DNA of 64,000 bases from Amycolatopsis sp. CA-128772 (GTDB lineage: Bacteria > Actinomycetota > Actinomycetes > Mycobacteriales > Pseudonocardiaceae). The stretch is from assembly GCF_002904295.1 (NCBI RefSeq), contig NZ_PPHG01000092.1, forward strand, positions 204 to 64,203, given 5' to 3'. The position numbers and the translations under genes were made by a program. The notes under the pieces were generated by a model. It was not told the DNA's origin. It worked only from the letters and a program-made list of their open reading frames with translations, and made no database searches. This document shows positions 59,715-64,000 of this stretch, piece after piece. Each line of letters opens with the position of its first letter. The stretch's first letter is position 1.

Positions 59715-60167
59715 TCAGGAGATGCCGACCGCCACCACCAGGCCCAGGCCGATGTGCGCCGCCGCGACCACGATGCTCACCGGGGCGAACTTCTCGCTCT
59801 CGATCGTCGAGGCCACGTCGATGCGGGTCGCCCACTCCAGCAGGCGGACCGCGACCACCTGGACGATGATCCCGAGCAGGCCGTAGACCAGCGAGGTGAT
59901 CAAGCCCTCAGTCAGGTCGCTGGCCGAGTTGAAGATCGCCACGACGACGATGAACGCCATCGAAAGCATTCCGGACGCCGTCACGATCACCGCGTTCGGC
60001 AGGCCCTGGGTCACCAGCTTCGACAGCTTGCCCGGGGTGGTCCAGTCGATCGCGTAGAAGCCGGCGAACATCAGCAGCAGGCCGATGACGCCGTACAGCA
60101 GGATCGCGCCGATCCCCCGCACGAGGTCGGAGCCGAACGTGTCGGACAGCGCAAGGGTCGAGGTCAC
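59715..60167 (-). CDS. DUF350 membrane protein
   Basis: 150 residues with four membrane helices in two pairs, the DUF350 (YjfL-like) layout; GIGAILLYGVIGLLLMF begins the first pair and LVYGLLGIIVQVVAVRL lies in the third. It follows the ATP-grasp gene by 37 bases in the same direction. In E. coli DUF350, a glutathionylspermidine-synthase-like protein and DUF1190 also occur together, so it probably acts with the two upstream genes at the membrane. Confidence 0.85.
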   Translation of the reverse strand: MTSTLALSDTFGSDLVRGIGAILLYGVIGLLLMFAGFYAIDWTTPGKLSKLVTQGLPNAVIVTASGMLSMAFIVVVAIFNSASDLTEGLITSLVYGLLGIIVQVVAVRLLEWATRIDVASTIESEKFAPVSIVVAAAHIGLGLVVAVGIS

Positions 60168-60204
60168 GAGTTTTCTCCCAAGAAGTCAGCGATGGGGTGT
60201 TCTA

Positions 60205-61371
60205 TCACGACTCGACGATGCGATGTGGGACGAATGCCGCACCGTCGTCGGTCACCAGGCCGCCGGTCTCGCGGATGCCCAGGCCGGCGGAGCTGTCGCC
60301 GACGATCCACGCGCCCAGCGCCGGCCGGTAGCCGTCGAACTCGGGCAGCGGGTCGAACGCCTGGTACACGAAGCCTTCCGCGCCGTACACGCCGTCCGTC
60401 TGGGTCTCGTAGCCGGTCGCGACGATCTGGACGTTCGCGCCCTCGCGGCCCAGTTTCGGCTTCCGGACGTACTCGGTGAGGATGCCGGGGTCGTCGGCGA
60501 ACGCGGGCAGCAGGTTCGGGTGGCCCGGGTAGTTCTCCCACAGGATCGCCAGCAGCGTCTTGTTGGAGAGGATCATCTTCCAGAGCGGCTCGATCCACAG
60601 CGTCCGCGGCAGCGACTCGACGGCGTGGCGGCCGAACTCCTCGTCGACCACCCACTCCCACGGGTACAGCTTCAGCACGGTCGCCATCTGCGACTCTTCG
60701 AGGTCGACGAACCGCTTGAGCACCGGGTCCCAGCCGATCTCCTCGATCGCCAGGCCCACCGTGTCGAGGCCGGCCTCGGCCGCCGTCTCCTGCAGGTACG
60801 CCGTGGTGACGTTGTCCTCACCGGACGGATCGGCCGCCGACCAGGTGAAGTGCAGCTCGTTGGACGGCAGCTTGCCCTGCAGCTGCGACCACCGCTCGAC
60901 GAGCTTCTCGTGGATCGAGTTCCACTGGTCGTCGTCCGGGAAGACGTCGGTCTTCCAGTGCCACTGCAGCAGCGACGCCTCGAGCAGCGTCGTCGGCGTG
61001 TCCGCGTTGTACTCCAGCAGTTTGGCCGGCGACTTGCCGTCGTAGCGCAGGTCGAACCGGCCGTAGACGTGCGGGTCCTGCCGCTTCCACGACTCGGCGA
61101 TGTGCGGCCAGACCCACTCGGGGATGCCGAACCGCCGGTAGCCCTCGGTCGTCACGACGTTGTCGACGGCCTCCAGGCACATCGAGTGCAGCAGCTCGAC
61201 GTCGGCCTCCAGCGAGAGGACCTCGTCCATGTCGAAGACGTAGTGCACCGACTCGTCCCAGTACGGCCGCACCCGGCCGCTGCTGTCGCGGGCCGGCGTG
61301 CCGTAGACGAGCCCCTGCTCTTCGACGATCCGCTGCCAGTCGCGCCGCGGCTCACGCCGATCCCGGTACAC
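60205..61371 (-). CDS. Glutathionylspermidine synthase-like ATP-grasp amidoligase
   Basis: 388 residues. ATP-grasp domain of the GSPS/YgiC family: LRYDGKSPAKLLEYNADTPT, YPWEWVVDEEFG, LLAILWENYPGHPNLLPAF and REGANVQI. The family ligates a carboxylate to an amine with ATP. Lacks the N-terminal amidase of true glutathionylspermidine synthetase. Glutathione is absent in these actinomycetes, so the real substrate is a different peptide or amine. GTG start one base after the DUF1190-like stop. Confidence 0.88.
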   Translation of the reverse strand: MYRDRREPRRDWQRIVEEQGLVYGTPARDSSGRVRPYWDESVHYVFDMDEVLSLEADVELLHSMCLEAVDNVVTTEGYRRFGIPEWVWPHIAESWKRQDPHVYGRFDLRYDGKSPAKLLEYNADTPTTLLEASLLQWHWKTDVFPDDDQWNSIHEKLVERWSQLQGKLPSNELHFTWSAADPSGEDNVTTAYLQETAAEAGLDTVGLAIEEIGWDPVLKRFVDLEESQMATVLKLYPWEWVVDEEFGRHAVESLPRTLWIEPLWKMILSNKTLLAILWENYPGHPNLLPAFADDPGILTEYVRKPKLGREGANVQIVATGYETQTDGVYGAEGFVYQAFDPLPEFDGYRPALGAWIVGDSSAGLGIRETGGLVTDDGAAFVPHRIVES

Positions 61372-61971
61372 CTACGATCCCCCGCTCTTGCCGCTGCCGC
61401 CGCTGCCGCTCTTGCCGCTGATGCCGAAGCCGCCGCGCTGGACGGACTTGCCGGACTTCGTCGTGACGTTGGTGCGGGCCGACGGCGCGTCGTAGCTGCC
61501 ACCGGCCACCCGCTGGCCGATCACGCCGGTGCCGCCGTAGTTGTAGCGGTAGCTGTTGTAGCCGCCGCCGGGGATCGGCAGGAACAGGAAGCCGCCGCTG
61601 TGGTAGCCCCCGTGGCTCGAGACGTAGTTGTCGTCGCAGTAGTCGTCGTTCTGGACGACGCCGTTCGAGTCGGTGCAGACGGCGGTGACGTCACCTTCCG
61701 GCTTGGCCACCGTGTAGAACGTCGCGACCAGGCCGACGAGGCCGACCGTGACACCGCTGCCGATCAGGCTCTTCCGCCGCGTGGCCGCCTTGGCGTCCGC
61801 CTTGCGAGCCAGCTCCTCGTTGCGCTCCTCGTCGACGAGCGCCTGCCGGCGGGCACGCTGCTCGGCCAGCGAGGGTTCGCGGGGCTGGGTGTTGGCGTCC
61901 TGGAACCTCATCGAGCCGCGCTTCGGCGGCTCGGGGGGCGGCTGGTCCCCAGTGTTGTTGTCCTGCGTCAT
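61372..61971 (-). CDS. DUF1190-like membrane-tethered protein
   Basis: 199 residues. Charged N-terminal region (to about 66), one helix at about 68-88, then an extracytoplasmic part with CTDSNGVVQNDDYCDD, Gly/Tyr-rich segments and a Ser/Gly/Lys tail after RGGFGISG. The Cys-bearing loop, GGY segments and RGGFG end resemble YgiB/DUF1190. It is the first gene of the cassette with the ATP-grasp ligase and DUF350, and its flexible C terminus could be the ligase target; that is inference. Confidence 0.7.
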   Translation of the reverse strand: MTQDNNTGDQPPPEPPKRGSMRFQDANTQPREPSLAEQRARRQALVDEERNEELARKADAKAATRRKSLIGSGVTVGLVGLVATFYTVAKPEGDVTAVCTDSNGVVQNDDYCDDNYVSSHGGYHSGGFLFLPIPGGGYNSYRYNYGGTGVIGQRVAGGSYDAPSARTNVTTKSGKSVQRGGFGISGKSGSGGSGKSGGS

Positions 61972-62066
61972 GTGCGCTCCGTAATCCCGGCCACCACGAA
62001 CCCGTGACCCACCCTAACCAACCCGGATCGCGCACGTCATGCGCGGCGCGGGCATCATGGACTGCG

Positions 62067-63149
62067 ATGTCTCCCAGCGCCGATCGGTTCCCCACCGCCA
62101 CGCAGACGCTGCGCACCCGCGTCGTGATGGGCGGGATCTTCGCGGGCGCGCTCATCGCGCTCGCCCTCAGCGTCGTGTTCTCGTGGAGCGACGGCATCAC
62201 CGGCGGGGCCGGCGGCGGGACGGGCAAGCTGTCCCCGGCCGCCGAAGAAGCGTTCCACTCCCCGCCCGGCAGCTGCCTGACCTGGGACAATCCGGACGCG
62301 AGCGACGCACACAAGGTGGCCTGCACCCAGCTGCACCTGTTCGAGGTGACGACGCTGGTGGACATCGGCGCCCAGTTCCCGGCCGGCGCGCCCGTGCCGT
62401 CGCTTGACCAGTGGCAGCAGATCGCGCAGCAGAAGTGCACCGCGGACGTGAAGCCGTACCTCGGGCACAAGCTCGACCCGTACGGCAAGCTCACCACGAA
62501 CCTGCTGCGCCCGACGCCGTCGCAGTGGGACGACGGCGACCGCCAGCTGCGGTGCGGCCTGCAGTGGGCCGGCCCCGGCGGCAAGCTGCTGCCGACGACC
62601 GGGCCGGCGAAGGACCAGGACCAGTCGCTGGTCTTCGAGCCGGGCACCTGCCTGGCGCTGCTCGGCAAGGGCGTCGGCGACCCGATCGACTGCACCAAGC
62701 CGCACTCGTACGAGATCATCGCCACCCTCGACCTCAAGACGAAGTTCAAGGAGGGCTACCCCTCCCAGGACGACCAGAAGGCCTGGCTCGACACCGAGTG
62801 CACCAAGGCGTCGGCCGACTACACCGGCGGCGCCGACCTCGACGCGAAGAAGCTGGTCCTGACCTGGGACCTGCGGGAGCAGGAGAGCTGGGACGCCGGT
62901 TCGACCAAGGTCAACTGCAAGGTGGCCTCGGCCCTGCCCGACAAGAGCGGCCTGCAGGCGGTGACCGGCAGCATCAAGGCCGCCCCGGGCGGTCCCGACG
63001 GCGGCCGGCCCCAGGACGGCGGCCCGCCGTCGGACGGTGGCCCGCCGTCGGACGGCGGCGGCGGCCCGGCCACGTCGAACTCCGCTCCGCCGTCGAACTC
63101 CGCCGCGCCCTCGAACTCCGCCGCGCCCTCGACGAAGCCGAGCAGCTGA
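62067..63149 (+). CDS. Septum-formation-family membrane protein
   Basis: 360 residues. A single N-terminal helix (about 19-40) anchors an extracytoplasmic domain made of two repeats with Cys pairs, for example GSCLTWDN then KVACTQLHLFEV, and GTCLALLG then IDCTKPHSYEII. This is the septum-formation (DUF4190-adjacent) type found in actinobacteria. The last 50 residues are Pro/Ser/Gly/Asn repeats (PPSDGG, NSAAPS). Start is ATG 62067. The stop overlaps the metallopeptidase ATG by one base. Confidence 0.72.
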   Translation: MSPSADRFPTATQTLRTRVVMGGIFAGALIALALSVVFSWSDGITGGAGGGTGKLSPAAEEAFHSPPGSCLTWDNPDASDAHKVACTQLHLFEVTTLVDIGAQFPAGAPVPSLDQWQQIAQQKCTADVKPYLGHKLDPYGKLTTNLLRPTPSQWDDGDRQLRCGLQWAGPGGKLLPTTGPAKDQDQSLVFEPGTCLALLGKGVGDPIDCTKPHSYEIIATLDLKTKFKEGYPSQDDQKAWLDTECTKASADYTGGADLDAKKLVLTWDLREQESWDAGSTKVNCKVASALPDKSGLQAVTGSIKAAPGGPDGGRPQDGGPPSDGGPPSDGGGGPATSNSAPPSNSAAPSNSAAPSTKPSS

Positions 63150-63499
63150 TGCCCGTCGAGATGAGCCGCGAGCGGTTCGAAGAGCTGGTCTCCGAAGCCC
63201 TGGACGAGGTGCCGCCCGAGTTCGCGAAGGCGATGGACAACGTCGTCGTGCTCGTCGAGGAGTTCAACGACGAGGCGCCGGACATCCTCGGGCTCTACCA
63301 CGGCATCGCGCTGACCGAGCGGACCTCGTCGTACGGCGGGGTGCTGCCGGACCGGATCTCGATCTACCGGCAGCCGATCCTGGCCATGTGCGAGGACGAG
63401 GACGAGGTCGTCGAGGAGGTCCTCATCACCGTCGTGCACGAGCTGGGCCACCACTTCGGCATCGACGACGCTCGCCTGCACGAACTCGGCTGGGGCTGA
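63149..63499 (+). CDS. Zincin-like metallopeptidase, short family
   Basis: 116 residues. HELGHHFGI with the distal DDARLHELG gives the HEXXHXXGXXD zinc-binding pattern of the short metallopeptidase family (Pfam zincin-1). The N terminus MSRERFEELVSEALDEVPP is typical. Starts at ATG 63149, overlapping the preceding stop (TGATG), so it is translationally coupled. Probably cytoplasmic; targets unknown. Confidence 0.88.
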   Translation: MPVEMSRERFEELVSEALDEVPPEFAKAMDNVVVLVEEFNDEAPDILGLYHGIALTERTSSYGGVLPDRISIYRQPILAMCEDEDEVVEEVLITVVHELGHHFGIDDARLHELGWG

Positions 63500-63595
63500 G
63501 CACTGGTGGTGACACCGTGACCACAACCGGGTGATGCGGCCCTTATCCTTTTACCCGAAGTCACTGGGTGACAGCGATACGTGCCGGGGGCCCCG

Positions 63596-64000
63596 ATGGA
63601 CCGAACCCGAAGACTCAGGTGGCTGCTGACGTCGAGCGCCGCGTCCCACCTGGGCGACGGCATCGGCAAGGTGGCCCTGCCCCTGCTGGCGACGACGCTG
63701 ACCCGCGATCCGGTGCTGATCGCCGGGCTGTCCGCCACCCAGTTCCTGCCCTGGCTGCTGTTCGCCGCCGTCGCCGGTGCGCTGGTCGACCGGATCGACC
63801 GGCGGCGGGCAATGATCGTCGCGAACTCCGCCCGCGCGGTCGCGGTCGGCGTGCTGGCCGTGCTCGTCGCCGCCGGCGGCATGACGATCTGGCTCGTCTA
63901 CCTGGTCGCGCTGATCATCGGCACCGCCGAGACGATCGCCGACAGCGCGGCGAACGCGCTGATCCCCGCGGTCGTCGGTGACGGCTCGCTCGACGCGGCC
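63596..64000 (+). CDS. MFS transporter, 3' truncated by window end
   Basis: 135 residues are visible from the ATG at 63596 and the frame runs off the window. Four hydrophobic helices are present, with GDGIGKVALPLLATTLTRDP in the first and ALVDRIDRRRAMI after the second, matching the MFS motif A position of the MFS_3/enterobactin-exporter type. Efflux of a small molecule is the likely role. The 96 bases before the start hold no other supported feature. Confidence 0.8.
   Translation, partial: MDRTRRLRWLLTSSAASHLGDGIGKVALPLLATTLTRDPVLIAGLSATQFLPWLLFAAVAGALVDRIDRRRAMIVANSARAVAVGVLAVLVAAGGMTIWLVYLVALIIGTAETIADSAANALIPAVVGDGSLDAA

Overview
The window is high-GC DNA from an actinomycete, most likely a mycolata-related Pseudonocardiaceae member such as Amycolatopsis (inferred from gene content, not from a marker gene). 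Arabinogalactan genes (glfT1, glfT2, glf, dprE1, dprE2, a ubiA-type phosphoribosyltransferase, galactan ABC exporter), F420-type oxidoreductase, ESX/PPE-like proteins, DUF3558 lipoproteins, a SARP regulator and frequent GTG starts and 4-base gene overlaps all fit. No rRNA, tRNA or CRISPR array was seen.

Layout. 1-1326: tandem repeat and an epoxide hydrolase. 1365-7082: a nonulosonic (sialic) acid locus: neuB-neuC, convergent neuA, and a divergent operon of a GT29-like sialyltransferase candidate, a coiled-coil protein and a polytopic membrane protein. 7206-9886: wzm-wzt-glfT1, galactan export and priming. 9920-13694: an orphan ESX-type module (PPE-like, DUF3558 lipoprotein, small helical protein, EspG-like). 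13747-24046: arabinogalactan core (glfT2, gtrA, dprE1, dprE2, membrane glycosyltransferase, ubiA, PAP2 phosphatase, glf), with one membrane-protein gene that appears frameshifted. emb and aftA genes are not here. 24126-31975: further membrane proteins, an F420-type oxidoreductase, a HAD phosphatase, a PlsC acyltransferase and an AftB-like transferase.

32164-40725 is the most unusual part. A tightly overlapping minus-strand operon encodes an LpxA-family acyltransferase, a dedicated acyl carrier protein, a FabG-like SDR, an AMP-forming ligase, a LuxE-like acyl-protein synthetase, a LuxC-like acyl-CoA reductase and a flippase-like membrane protein. Divergent from it are a DegT aminotransferase and a Gfo/Idh oxidoreductase, the pair of families that makes UDP-GlcNAc3N (GnnB/GnnA) in some Gram-negatives. 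Together they suggest an acyl-amino-sugar pathway in an organism with no lipid A. A degenerate IS5-like transposase flanked by a 37-bp direct repeat lies just downstream.

41110-48530: M28 peptidase, ECF sigma factor with a membrane partner, a lipoprotein, and a second small sugar operon (DegT aminotransferase, epimerase, GT4, hexapeptide acetyltransferase). 48657-64000: SARP regulator, L-2-hydroxyglutarate oxidase, DUF3558-type lipoprotein, serS, class III aminotransferase, TetR/oxidoreductase pair with a likely operator, a large intergenic hairpin element, haloalkane dehalogenase, a DUF1190-like/ATP-grasp/DUF350 cassette, a septum-formation-like protein, a zincin metallopeptidase and a truncated MFS transporter. 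Most annotation rests on recognised motifs in translated sequence; no database search was possible.
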